The notes under the pieces were generated by a model. That model saw only the letters and a list, made by a program, of their open reading frames with translations. It was not told where the DNA came from and made no database searches. From IMG/VR virus record IMGVR_UViG_3300023174_000033, positions 124,001-188,000 of that record: a DNA stretch of 64,000 bases; one strand, given 5' to 3'. The DNA is from a virus. The number at the start of each line of letters is the position of its first letter. The stretch's first letter is position 1. A program made the translations under genes and the position numbers. Of this stretch, positions 7,976 to 19,100 are shown one piece after another.

Positions 7976-8233
7976 ATGAGTTCAATGCGCAATATTGTTA
8001 AATTTATAATAATTTTTATAATAAGTTTTCTTATAACTGAGTTGTCAGAATATTTATTAGACGTGTACTTTGGAATTGATTTTAAATTTCTAACTTGGGG
8101 TTGGTTGGGCCTCATGCTTATGTATGGATTCAAATACCACATAATATGTTGTTTAGTTCCCGCTATTTGGGCTGGGTATAAATGCAGACATAAGAAATGT
8201 GAACATGAATATTGTCATGGTGAAAAAAAATAA
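7976..8233 (+). CDS. Small membrane protein, 85 aa
   Basis: Two hydrophobic segments are visible, at about residues 8-28 and 42-65, with a charged linker between them. The C-terminus is rich in Cys and His (CRHKKCEHEYCHGEKK), which could bind a metal at the cytoplasmic face. No family recognised. It follows the gp46-like gene by 15 nt. An ATG at 7985 is an alternative start. Function unknown. Confidence 0.6.
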   Translation: MSSMRNIVKFIIIFIISFLITELSEYLLDVYFGIDFKFLTWGWLGLMLMYGFKYHIICCLVPAIWAGYKCRHKKCEHEYCHGEKK

Positions 8234-8241
8234 ATTTAAGT

Positions 8242-8580
8242 ATGGCTATTAAAAAACTAACAAACACATCAAATATTTTAAATACTGGTCACTATTGGGG
8301 AACTTGTACTACTACTGGAACTACTACCGGAAATATAACTACAACTGGTGGATATGTTTACCCGTCAACAACTCTCATTGCTAATCCTGGTAGTCTCCAA
8401 TCATCAGGTACTATAAGTTGGGGTGATGGTATATCAATGAATTCAGATATAATTGAATATATTGATATATTCTATCAGTTTATGGGAATTGATATGGACT
8501 ATAAAAGATTTTCTATAATGACAAAGGAAGAAAAGATATCATTTATTAGAGACCTTAAACTACAAAAATTAATTGATTAA
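8242..8580 (+). CDS. Hypothetical Thr/Gly-rich protein, 112 aa
   Basis: The first 60 residues are low in charge and rich in Thr, Gly and Ser (for example TTTGTTTGNITTTGG), the style of phage virion or fibre linkers. The last 50 residues switch to an ordinary charged helical region (IEYIDIFYQFMGIDMDYKRF). No domain is recognised. It lies 8 nt after the membrane protein gene and 3 nt before the FkbM gene, so it is likely in one transcript. Confidence 0.6.
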   Translation: MAIKKLTNTSNILNTGHYWGTCTTTGTTTGNITTTGGYVYPSTTLIANPGSLQSSGTISWGDGISMNSDIIEYIDIFYQFMGIDMDYKRFSIMTKEEKISFIRDLKLQKLID

Positions 8581-8583
8581 AAA

Positions 8584-9219
8584 ATGAATTCTAATACCAA
8601 CGAACAAGAATTATTCCAGATGGTTTCGGGATTTTACAACGGGTTCAAAGGAACTTTTGTTGAAATAGGATCCGGTCACCCAATTGAAAATAGTAATACA
8701 TATTTCCTAGAAAGGAGTGGGTGGAGTGGCATGTTGGTTGAACCAATAACCGAATATAATTCCCTTTATAAGATAAACAGACGTAGCTCAATTGTTGAAA
8801 ATTTCGCCTGTGTTGAGAAGGGGTACAATCAAAAAAAAATTGAATCTTACATAACAGAACCACTTAATAAGTCTAATGTAACAGGTATTTATGGCAAAGA
8901 AAGTGCAAATACAACAAAATGGCCAGTTAGTACCATATCAAAACTCCTAAAAAAACACTCAATTAAATTAGTTGATTTTTTAATGATAGATGTCAATGGA
9001 TATGAACATGAAGTTTTAACTGGTATTGACTTTGGGGATGTTAATTTTGGATTGATTGGAATTCAGTGGCACGATTATAATTGGAACAATAAGTCAAATG
9101 ACTTCACATATTTAGGAGACTATGGATACAGTTACCTAACGATGGCGGGAACTGTTGAAATATGGGCAAATAATGTATTTCCTTTGATTAGTAGGGAAAG
9201 ATATAAAACAAACTTATAA
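8584..9219 (+). CDS. FkbM-family methyltransferase
   Basis: 211 residues with the SAM-dependent FkbM pattern: FVEIGSGHPIENSNTYFLE at about 23-41 (SAM-binding loop), a GMLVEPITEY segment near 50-59 (acidic residue binding the SAM ribose), and the family hallmark LMIDVNGYEHEVL near 135-147 (usual form D-x-E-G-x-E; here DVNGYE). FkbM enzymes O-methylate sugars or hydroxyl groups. In a phage with several glycosyltransferases this may decorate a surface or virion glycan. A second FkbM gene lies at 55453-56049. Confidence 0.82.
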   Translation: MNSNTNEQELFQMVSGFYNGFKGTFVEIGSGHPIENSNTYFLERSGWSGMLVEPITEYNSLYKINRRSSIVENFACVEKGYNQKKIESYITEPLNKSNVTGIYGKESANTTKWPVSTISKLLKKHSIKLVDFLMIDVNGYEHEVLTGIDFGDVNFGLIGIQWHDYNWNNKSNDFTYLGDYGYSYLTMAGTVEIWANNVFPLISRERYKTNL

Positions 9220-9228
9220 AATATATAA
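9220..9228 (+). promoter_or_regulatory. AATATATAA box upstream of rpsU
   Basis: Exact AATATATAA immediately after the stop of the FkbM gene and 29 nt upstream of the bS21 ATG. It is farther from the start than the 13-nt cases. Between it and the ATG there is no Shine-Dalgarno sequence. Confidence 0.35.
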
Positions 9229-9248
9229 AGAAAAATAATTATATTCAT

Positions 9249-9443
9249 ATGATAATAGTTGAAGTACATGGTGGAAAAGATGGTTTAGAAAAAGCCTTGA
9301 AAAAGTACAAAAGGAAATTTGAAAAGATTGGTGTTGGAAGAGAACTAAGAAGGAGAAAAGAATTCACAAAACCATCAGTTGAGCGTAGAAACGAAATTAA
9401 AAAAGCAAAATATATTCAAAATAAATTTTTGGATAATTTATAA
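9249..9443 (+). CDS. rpsU: Ribosomal protein bS21
   Basis: 64 residues that align along their full length with bS21: opening IIVEVHGGKDGLEKALK, the basic core YKRKFEKIGVGRELRRR (residues about 20-36), KPSVERRNE and the C-terminal KKAKYIQNKF. bS21 sits by the 3' end of 16S rRNA near the anti-Shine-Dalgarno sequence and is needed for initiation; phage copies are known and are thought to enter host ribosomes. In Bacteroidota, bS21 takes part in hiding the anti-Shine-Dalgarno sequence. No Shine-Dalgarno is seen upstream here. Its stop overlaps the start of dnaJ (TAATG at 9441-9445). Confidence 0.92.
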   Translation: MIIVEVHGGKDGLEKALKKYKRKFEKIGVGRELRRRKEFTKPSVERRNEIKKAKYIQNKFLDNL

Positions 9444-10162
9444 TGGATTTAAAAAAAAATTACTATGGAATTTTGGGAGTTGATAAAAAGTCAACACAAA
9501 ATGAAATAAAGAAAAAATATTATAAACTGTCTTTTGAACACCACCCAGATAAAGGTGGAGACTCTGTAATTTTTTCCGAAATTACTGAAGCCTATGATTG
9601 CCTTTCAAGTGATTTGAGGGATGAATATGATAACAAAAGTAGATATGGCAGTAACTATGATGAATCCTATGAATTTTTAAATTATGAATTTGACAGTCTG
9701 AAATCAGGATGGGACGAATCAAAATATGAAGATTGGAAAAAAGATAATCAACTAAACATAGTAGTAAGGGTTGATGAGAATTTCAATGGTAAGGTAACCT
9801 ATGAAAGATATCTAACCTGTAAAGAGTGTGGGGGATCCGGTAAAGATTTGAAATCTAAAATTGTAATACGGGGAGATAATGGGGAAATATTGAAAATATT
9901 TGATGGTGATGAAGGTTGTGATTTCTGTGATGGGACTGGGAAAAACCCATTTGGTGAAGAATGTGGATTCTGTGTAGGTAAAGGTAAAGTTGGTTCAGAA
10001 AATTGTAAAAAATGTAATGGTAATAAGCGTGTCCTTGGTAAACAAACTATAAGTGGTGTAAAATTCAAGGAAGGTGAAAACCCAACTAAAGTAGAATTCA
10101 TGGGACATACCTCCAAAGATGGAAAGGGGAAAGTTGGACATCTTTGGGTTTTGAAACCCTGA
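9443..10162 (+). CDS. dnaJ: DnaJ-like co-chaperone with zinc-finger domain
   Basis: 239 residues. J domain at 1-70 with the HPD tripeptide at 34-36, which activates DnaK's ATPase. A short linker (70-115) replaces the usual Gly/Phe-rich region. Then come four CxxC-type zinc repeats: CKECGGSG, CDFCDGTG, CGFCVGKG and CKKCNGN, as in class I DnaJ. The protein ends soon after, so most of the C-terminal substrate-binding and dimerisation part of full DnaJ (about 375 residues) is missing. It would recruit host DnaK, perhaps for virion assembly or replication. It overlaps rpsU by 1 nt at the TAATG junction. Confidence 0.9.
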   Translation: MDLKKNYYGILGVDKKSTQNEIKKKYYKLSFEHHPDKGGDSVIFSEITEAYDCLSSDLRDEYDNKSRYGSNYDESYEFLNYEFDSLKSGWDESKYEDWKKDNQLNIVVRVDENFNGKVTYERYLTCKECGGSGKDLKSKIVIRGDNGEILKIFDGDEGCDFCDGTGKNPFGEECGFCVGKGKVGSENCKKCNGNKRVLGKQTISGVKFKEGENPTKVEFMGHTSKDGKGKVGHLWVLKP

Positions 10163-10169
10163 TTCAATA

Positions 10170-13100
10170 TTATCCTCCAGGCCCAGGTCCGCCTCCACCC
10201 GGATCCTCTGTAGCTACTTGACCCGAAGCTTTTAAGAAATCACTGTCTGAAAGTTGTGAAGTTGTTGTCAAGTCAAAAACTGCCTCACTTGACTTGCTAA
10301 TAAATTTAGAACTTATTGAAATCTCAAAATTGTCAGTGAATGAGAAATTATTATTAGACAACTCAACGAATGGAGCTCTACCCTCTTGTGGAATTCTTGG
10401 ACTAAAGTCAATTTGTGTGGGTATATATGGGGCCCTCCCAAGAATCTTTGATGGGTCAGGATTTTCACCAGCTGCTAGAAAACTATTTGTATCAAAAACA
10501 GATGCTGAAAAGTATGAGAAAAATGGTAACATATTTACCTCATTTAATGATATATTTGAAATATCAATACTAAGTGGACCACCTCTTACAGGAAAACTAT
10601 TGAAAAATGTTATATCAAGATTTGTTTTATTCATAAAATATTCTGTTGACCTAACTCTCACTTTTGGATTTGGAAGAGGTTGTCCGGGTAAATTTGTTTG
10701 CGCCACAATTTCACCATTATAAAAATGATTCATGTATTGGTGAAGATTCTTTTGAGGTAATCCAAGGTTATCAGATTGCTGATCCAAATAACCGAAAATA
10801 TCGTCCAAGAATAAACCCTGATAGAAACCATCAAGTTGTGGAGGAGTTGGAGCATAATTTACTTTTAAATTATAAGTTATGTCAACAGACAATTCATAAT
10901 ATCTATTCGGCACAGGTTTAATATTTTTATTTTGAAGTATTTGTATCCAGTTTAATGGTGAGAATGTTGGAGCAAATGTTTCCACATAATCCGAAATTGT
11001 TAGTTTCAAAATATTATCATTGGCACTATCAGTATTCGAATCATAAGAATAATTCGCAGGTAAGTTCTTTGTCCAAACAGGTTCCGGTATTGGCAATACT
11101 GTTATTTTTCCATAGGCATTATAGGGATTAAATTCTGTTGGATTGTATCTCCTTTCCCCATTTAAACCGGCTCTATTCAATTGATCTTTAAAATAACTTA
11201 CCCATTGTTGCACAGACCCGCCAGCATCATACAATCCACTAGCATTAAATTCAGACCAGTCACCATAAATCAAATTTGTTGGAGCAAGTCTCATCAAGTT
11301 CTGATAGAAATGCACACCATGTGTTAGACCAGGTGTCTTTGGAGCCGAATATGGACCAGGTCCAGTTCTACCAGTTGTCTGATTTGTCTGAATAGGTGGT
11401 AATCCAGTAAACGATGATCTCTCACCAGTGGCTGTATTTATTGATCTTGACTGTGGATAGTCGTATCCAGCATCGGTAAAAGCCCATCCCAAAACGTCCG
11501 TATCGAATTTTATATCACCATATGGCGTTATACTCTGCCACCCTGTGGTTAATTGTATTCTGTTACCCAAAGGAGCGGATGTTCCACCATAACCGACGGC
11601 ACTAAATCCCCTTGGAATCCAACGGGCAGGTCCCCCAAATCTAGCTCCCTGATTATTATTAAATGCGTTCCATCCAAAATATTCATGTCCATTATTATTC
11701 CAACCACCACCAAGGCCATTAATTTGATTCGCAACAGCATAAATAAAACTAGCTAGTGGGTACGGGTACGGAGTACCGCCAAAGTAACCGAATGGGGTGG
11801 TAACGCCAGGATTATAATAAGCACCATTATTGCTATAATCATTGAATGGGTAGCAAGCATTTTTATAATATCCCATAGGTTGATTAACCTGAAATTCTTG
11901 GACCCCACTTCCTCCGTTCCTACCTCTAGCTTTTAACCAAGTTGGATAAGTACCATTTGCGACACCAGGCGTTCCGGACCATTTCAATGCTGGTTTTCGC
12001 AAATCATTCATTCTAAACTCAATTATATCACCTGAGGTAACAACTATTTCCCTTGGTTCGTAAGTTAGTGGCTTATCCTTGTCTCCATGCCCGACCTGAT
12101 TAATATACCAAGTTTTTGGAGCGGATCCGGCATATCCGGGCGGTACGTATTCAGACCCAACCCTTTGCCACAATGTACTAAACGTAAATCCTATACTAGT
12201 AAGTGTGGTAGCTACCGATCCAAGTTGTCTGGAAAAAGTAGCATTCGAGGAAATTGGTTTAATGAAATTACCATCGTTAGCGAGTAAATTAGAAAATACT
12301 TTTCTTTTTGTACCCAAATTATAAGTTCTTTTTGTCGTGGTTAGGAAATCTCTAAATTCGGAAACACTTGATAAAACATCAAGTGTTGGATAACCTTGTA
12401 AATTTGGAGCATTGAAAACTGTTGAAGTTGTTCTTGGTTTCCAACCGCCAACATTTGGATTCACACTTGTCGCCCCCGTAACTAGGTCTACTAATGGTTT
12501 ATCTTCATATTCTTGAAAATAAGCAGCATCTGCTTTTTCCGAACCTATCATCATTGGTATGAAATCACTAACACGCAATTGTGTAGTATCCAATTTCAAA
12601 TTAACTTTTGATTGAGTTGAGTAAACAACATCAATCCAAGATAGATACCGATTTGTAATATCCTCAGCCACAGTTGATTCCCATTTCCGGTTAGGGGCTG
12701 GGTTATTCAAATCTTTAAACCTGAAGTTTTGTATTAGACCGGTGTTGTGCCTTTGATAAATTGTAGAATTAGCTTTCTTTTCAACTGATTTAAAATGACC
12801 ACCTTCAAAAGCCCCATCAATGAAGTGGGAATCAATCATCTCTGTCAACACTGGAGTTCCTTTGAATAAACCATTATTCCAAACCCCTCTGAAAACACCA
12901 TTTAGAAAAGCTCCATTGGTCCAAACATTTGTTGTTATGTATATTAAATGATTAGAAGAGTCTTTCTTTATATAGGAAATAGGTGTCAAACTTTTATAAG
13001 TAACTGTAAGAGTATTTTCTTCCAATGAATAACTTTCCACATCTAATACACCGGAAATATAAATTCTACGATCATTATTATCATAAGCTGCCAAGTTACT

Positions 13101-16100
13101 CACAGATATTTTTTGCCCAACATCCAATTTTAGTTGGTACGCTGAAAGGCTATCAACTAATTGTATTTTTATAGACCAAAGTGTATCCCTAGATGTTTTT
13201 CTTATAGCAAAAAGTATATCGTTTGCTTTTAGCAAATCATCTACCTCAAAGAATCCAAAAGAACTTGAGTTAAATCTATAACCACCATTCCACACACCAT
13301 TCTCCCAAACACCTTGTCTGAAAACTCCATTTCCAAAGACAATACTATTTTGTCTATCAAACCCAGTGGGTAAACTTAAAACCACACTTGGAGTTGCTGG
13401 AATACCGATAAATTTTTTAGTTTGATCCACACCGGAATATAAGGCATTATTAAAATCAAAATTATACTCAATTTTTCTCCTGGTGACTCTCCAACTGTAA
13501 ATTCTTAAAATACCAAAAGAAGTCTTTCTTACCCAAAATCTATTTCTATCAGGATCTGGATTGTTAAGAACCTCTGGAGTAGTAATGTAATTAAATTTTA
13601 ACCTATAGAAAGCTGGAAAGAAACTTTCTCTCGGAACTCCTTCAGCACTATAATTAGCCTTTTTACTCTTTAAATCATATGTTGAATATGAAGCACCCGC
13701 CATCCAAACTTCAAAACTAACAGTATCGGTTAGTTCTACAGAAACTTCCATCTCGGTATAATATTGGTAACCATACCCTTGATAAATATCAACACCGCCA
13801 AGAGCAAAGTAGTAAGCTCTTCTTACGTCAAATTGTCTTTGAACACCCGTAGGAAAGCTAGCGATGTCTGTTCCATTTGGTGAAATTCCAAAATTAACAG
13901 ATAAAAATCCACTTAAATTCGGAGTTACACTCGCAGAAGATCCAAAATCCCATCCTGCAGTAACTGAGACACCCTGACCATAATATTGAGATCCAACATT
14001 TATTACCACATAACGGTTTTCAGTTGGAGAATACCAAGGGAATCCCGATATACCAATTTCCCTTATCAATTCAATTGCCTGATCTCGTTTTTCATCATCA
14101 GTTCCGGCAATCGCAGTTGTCGGTAAACCAACTTCCCTACTAAATTCCCTTGGAAAACCTGCGATGTCCATATTGTAGAAATAAATACCAATTCTGCTAC
14201 CAGTAACTCCATTGAAAGGTTTTTGGGAGGTGGTCGCTATTGCAGCATTAATTTGGGATATTAATGTATCAAATTGAGCCATAGAGTATCCTTTGGCAGC
14301 GTTTATACTCGCATACGATAACCATCTTGCATAAATCTTGTGACTCGGAGAACTATTTGGTATTAAACCACTCGCTCCCCCACTCACTGGTGCACCACTT
14401 TGTACATTATCCTCGGGTATATTTATTTGACTTTCCCCTAAATATCTTTTTGGATAAGTGTTATAACCCCTTGGGCTACTATTTATAGTCCTTGAATCAG
14501 ATGGCTCTGGTATAGGAAGGTTACCGTAATCTGAAAATTTGGTATAAAGATTAACTGGATTCCTATTCTGAGTTGTTGTGTCAAATGTTATCAAATTAGG
14601 CAATCCAGTGCTCGCATCATATGTGCCGTTCCAATAAAAAGGTATATTCAAAGACTGATCCCAATCTGAGCAAGCTTTAATGCTTGTCTCAAAATTTTTA
14701 ACTATTGCACTATTTCCATACTGAACAACTGGGACATAATCCAAAGCTTCATATGTTTCAGTAAGAGGTTTCGCCGGGTCCCCTGGTACATTATGTTCAA
14801 CAATTGCATTGCCCTCAGTGAAATGCGAACCTGTGGCCCAACCTCGGATAAACTCTGCGCTCTTATTGAGATCTAAAATATAACCCAATGAATTTTCAAC
14901 ACTGCTTATTGTTAAATACGCCTGAATTGTAGTTGAAGGATTATATATCGGCCAAGTGGGATTATTTCTGTAATTATAAAATCTAAGTTTAACACCAGCC
15001 TTGCCTTTAAAATTGTAAGGCAGCCCCGTTACATAAAAAAGTCCACCAAAAGTTAATCCCTCCACTATTGTGCAGAATTGTGTTGGCGTCGTTGTGGAAG
15101 TCACTGAACCCGCTGGTATAGTAGCTATAGGTGTCCCCACACTAGGATTGTAGGTGAAATCACTACCACCTAACCAACCAAACTTTTGACTTCTAGTAAA
15201 TTCCCAAGTTGAATCATTAGCACCCGATTGTCCACTCATCGTAAAAAAATTAAAACTTTGACCAGATAACCAAAATGTTAAGGGATTTGTAGTTAGAGCA
15301 GTCCTAACGTCGGTAAATGCCAGCACTGCTGGTGAAGCATTTGTTTTTACAGCGTAGGGGAAATAAATCTCATGATATTCCGAATCCCTTAATCTCAGAG
15401 CATTTGGGCTCTCCACCCCAAAGTTAAAACTGTAAGGACTAGCACTAAATACATTTGAAACAAAAATATAAGAGGTATCATTACTTTCAGCGGTTTTAAA
15501 AGTTTGTGGATAAGATTCTCTCATGAATCTATCGGTCCTCAAGATAATATCAAATTCCCTACCACGAGCAACGCTATGTGAATATCCAACTTCGCCTGGA
15601 TTTGCTGGACCAGTAGCAACGACTAAATGATTAAATGGAGATCCATTCCAATTTCCGTTTCTCCAAGTGCCACCATCCCAAAATATATTATCAGCATTTC
15701 CATATTCCCATATGCCATTTTTCCAATAAGCTCCCGACATATATCCGTTTTTGAATAAACCATTTTGCCATTCAGCCGCGTAAAAAGATCCTGTGACAAA
15801 AACACCTCTTTCCCATTTTATTAAATTTGGTTCAAAATAAAAAGCACTCGAAGCTGTAGAATATAAATAATCCCTATCTACATATGGGTTGAAAACACCA
15901 CCATCAAATGTACCATTGCTAAATGTTCCCTTACAAAAAAGTGAATTTTTAAATGTTGAATTTTCATAATCATATAGACCATCAATCCAAACAACATTTT
16001 GAAAATTAACCCTACTTTTTCTATCAGTTGTTTTTATAGCCCTCTTGATTTTTGACACAACTTTTTCATTGGTCACGTATAAAGATTTTTTCTCTGTAAC

Positions 16101-19100
16101 GACCCCATCAACCCACAATCCATAAAAAAGTCCTCGAATGTCGTCACCATTAGCCAAATTGAATGAATTCGGGTCTCTAAATGGAGCAAAACTTAAATAA
16201 ATATCTTTTTCTATAGTGTTATCTTCATTTGAAGGTATGCCAGATGGATAATTTGGAACAGATCCCATGAAATTACCACCAGAGAATACCCCATTACGCC
16301 AAAGTCTACCTCGGAATATCCCATCATTGAATTCACCAGAACCCCATATCGAATTATTTATCAATTCTCCTGTACCAAATTCACCACCATTGAAAACTCC
16401 AGACTCCCAAGAAAAAACTGTTGTGTTTTGAGGTCTAGTTACAAATGTTTGTTCCTCTGATCCATATATTGATATAAATTTACCACTATTGAATATTCCA
16501 TTTTTCCATTGGGCATAATTTCCAAATACACTTCCATAGAAAGTTCCATTATACCATATTGACTGCATGTTTGAGCTAGCACTAGCAGATGTAAATTCAC
16601 CAGCGGACATTTGACCATTATACCAGAAAACTACACCATTACCACCAACTAAACCATTCTGAACAACTCCTCCAAAAAACTTTGATTGAGTTCTGCCCAA
16701 GAATTCCGGAATAAATCCAAATCCGTTAACTGCATAAATTGTTGGTAGCCAATTAATACCACCTACGGGAAATGGGGAATACCAACCATATCCAAAAGTT
16801 GTTTCTTCATATTTTATTGATTGGTCGCCAAAAATTCCAGATTCAAAGTCACCTGCAAACCATTTAGACCTCCAAAATTTACCATTACTGAATGTACCAT
16901 CTACCCAATATGAATTATAAAATTCACCAGAAAGGAATTTACCATCATTCCAGATTCTTCTGATTGGTTTTTTAGCAATATCAAAGTAATTTATAGCTGA
17001 AATATAAGGATTTACACTTCCCTCATTTGTCTCATCATTAGTCTGATAAACTTGTTCTGTTCCAAAAATTGGAGTAATATAATACCAAGTTAAACTATTG
17101 GAATCGGAAAATTTCCCATTAAGGAAAGTTCCATTCAACCAATATCCACTTTGGAATTCTCCGTTTGAAAAGGTTGCACCATTCCAATAACAAGAGTGGA
17201 AATATCCACCAGTATTGGTGATATTTGTTATATGGGATTGATATATAAATCCATTCTCAACCAAGGAATTATTCCTAGCAAAAACTACATTTACAACTTT
17301 TGGTAAGGATGTTGGGTCTATATCAAAAGTAGATGGCTTTACATATGGGACACGGTTTGTTAGTTTTGTATTCTTGAAATAAACACGTTTGAATACCCCA
17401 CTATAAACTGTGGAGTTTTCAATTACAACTCTGTGCATAGATGCGTAATTTACTGTTTCCGAACCAATTATGCTGTAGGTCCCCACGTTAGTCAAGAATG
17501 ATGACATGGGTGAATTTGGAGATGATACATTTTCAGATATGGATACCAATGGACTAGTACCCCAAGTTGGTCTACCCAAGTTATAATAAGGTAGTCCACC
17601 CAGTAAATTCTGAACCCCATTAACATACTGTCCCTCTAACTCCACTCTTTGGGTAGGGGATTGATAGGTAATTGAGTTTATGTGGATCACTTCCCCCAAC
17701 TGTGGTAATTTTATTGCCGGATTAAACCAACTCGCATTCCCTCTTAATTGGTTGAATTTTGTAAATATATTAAAATTTGATGATAGTGGGGAAACTCCAG
17801 GCTGCTGCCTAGACATTACTAATTTAGCTCCAAACTTTACACCACCCGTAACTTCACTAGCAATAGTGGACCTATTGTAAATAACAAGTTCAAAATCCTC
17901 AATCAAAGAACCACTAACCCAATTTGAATTAACAAAAACCCCACTGTGGAAATTTGAATTTTTCAAAAGAACATTTTTGAAAATCTTGTCAACTATATTT
18001 GTTGGAAGGAGATTATCCATTTTGGGCTTCAATGGCATAGTAATCGTTGTTTGGTCCCTATCAAAAGTGTAAACATCTTTATTTAGCTGCACATCCCTAT
18101 ACCAACCGAGAGCTCTAGTTTCTATGTCAATTGAACAATAATTATAATATTTTGATGTTTCAGATGCCAGAACTTTTTGATTCGCCCCACCTATTGTATA
18201 TTGCCTCGTAACATAAGAATCAGGTGTTAATTGTGGGTTATGTGGCACTAAACATTGATAATATTCCCACTTTTCTGTCTGTGGGTTGTAAATTCTAACA
18301 ACGTCGTTTATTTGGTAACTATTTGCTCCATATATAGGTGTTGTTTGATTAATCAAAAATGATTGAATATCTGTACTATATTCTCCTCTGAATTGTCCAC
18401 GGGAAAGAGAATCAAATGGGCCAGTAGTATTGGAGAAAACTCTTTCATAGGCTTCCGCATTTAAGGGGGTATAACCATCTGTAGCCAATATGGGATCTTG
18501 TAAAGTAGGTACTGAAATATATTTAAAAATATGAAGTGTCTGTCCGTAACCATATATGCTTACAGGTCCACCAATTTGGTCAACGGGCACAGCAATAATA
18601 ACTTCCTCGAAAGCTGGCAGTTCAATTAATCCTTGCCCGCCACGTATTGGAGGAGCGACTTGTTGTGGAATTTCATATAAATAATAAAACCAAGTTCCAG
18701 CAGCAACTTCCGCTGGTGTTGGTGTCCAAGACGAGTCATAAGCAGGAGATAACCTGTTTGCTTGTGAACTAAATCTAGCGGTCACATCAGTCCACCAAGT
18801 AATACCATTAATTTGTGTGGTGTTCGGTACTTCCTTTGTTTGAAATTGGGCACTAGTTGACCTACTTATGTAAAATCTGTTCCTATTTGACCTCTTATCT
18901 CTAACCGAAACTGCTTGTTTTGAACCAACCTTTGATGTAAATTCAGCATCCCAATATAAGTTCAAAAGATACTTTGTTTCATATGGTAGAATAATTCGGT
19001 TATCAGCGTCAAGAGTTCCAAGAAAGAATTCCTTATTGACTCTCTCAATATAAAAAGTATCATTTTTCTCCATTCTGAAAAAATCTTCATCAGAAATGAA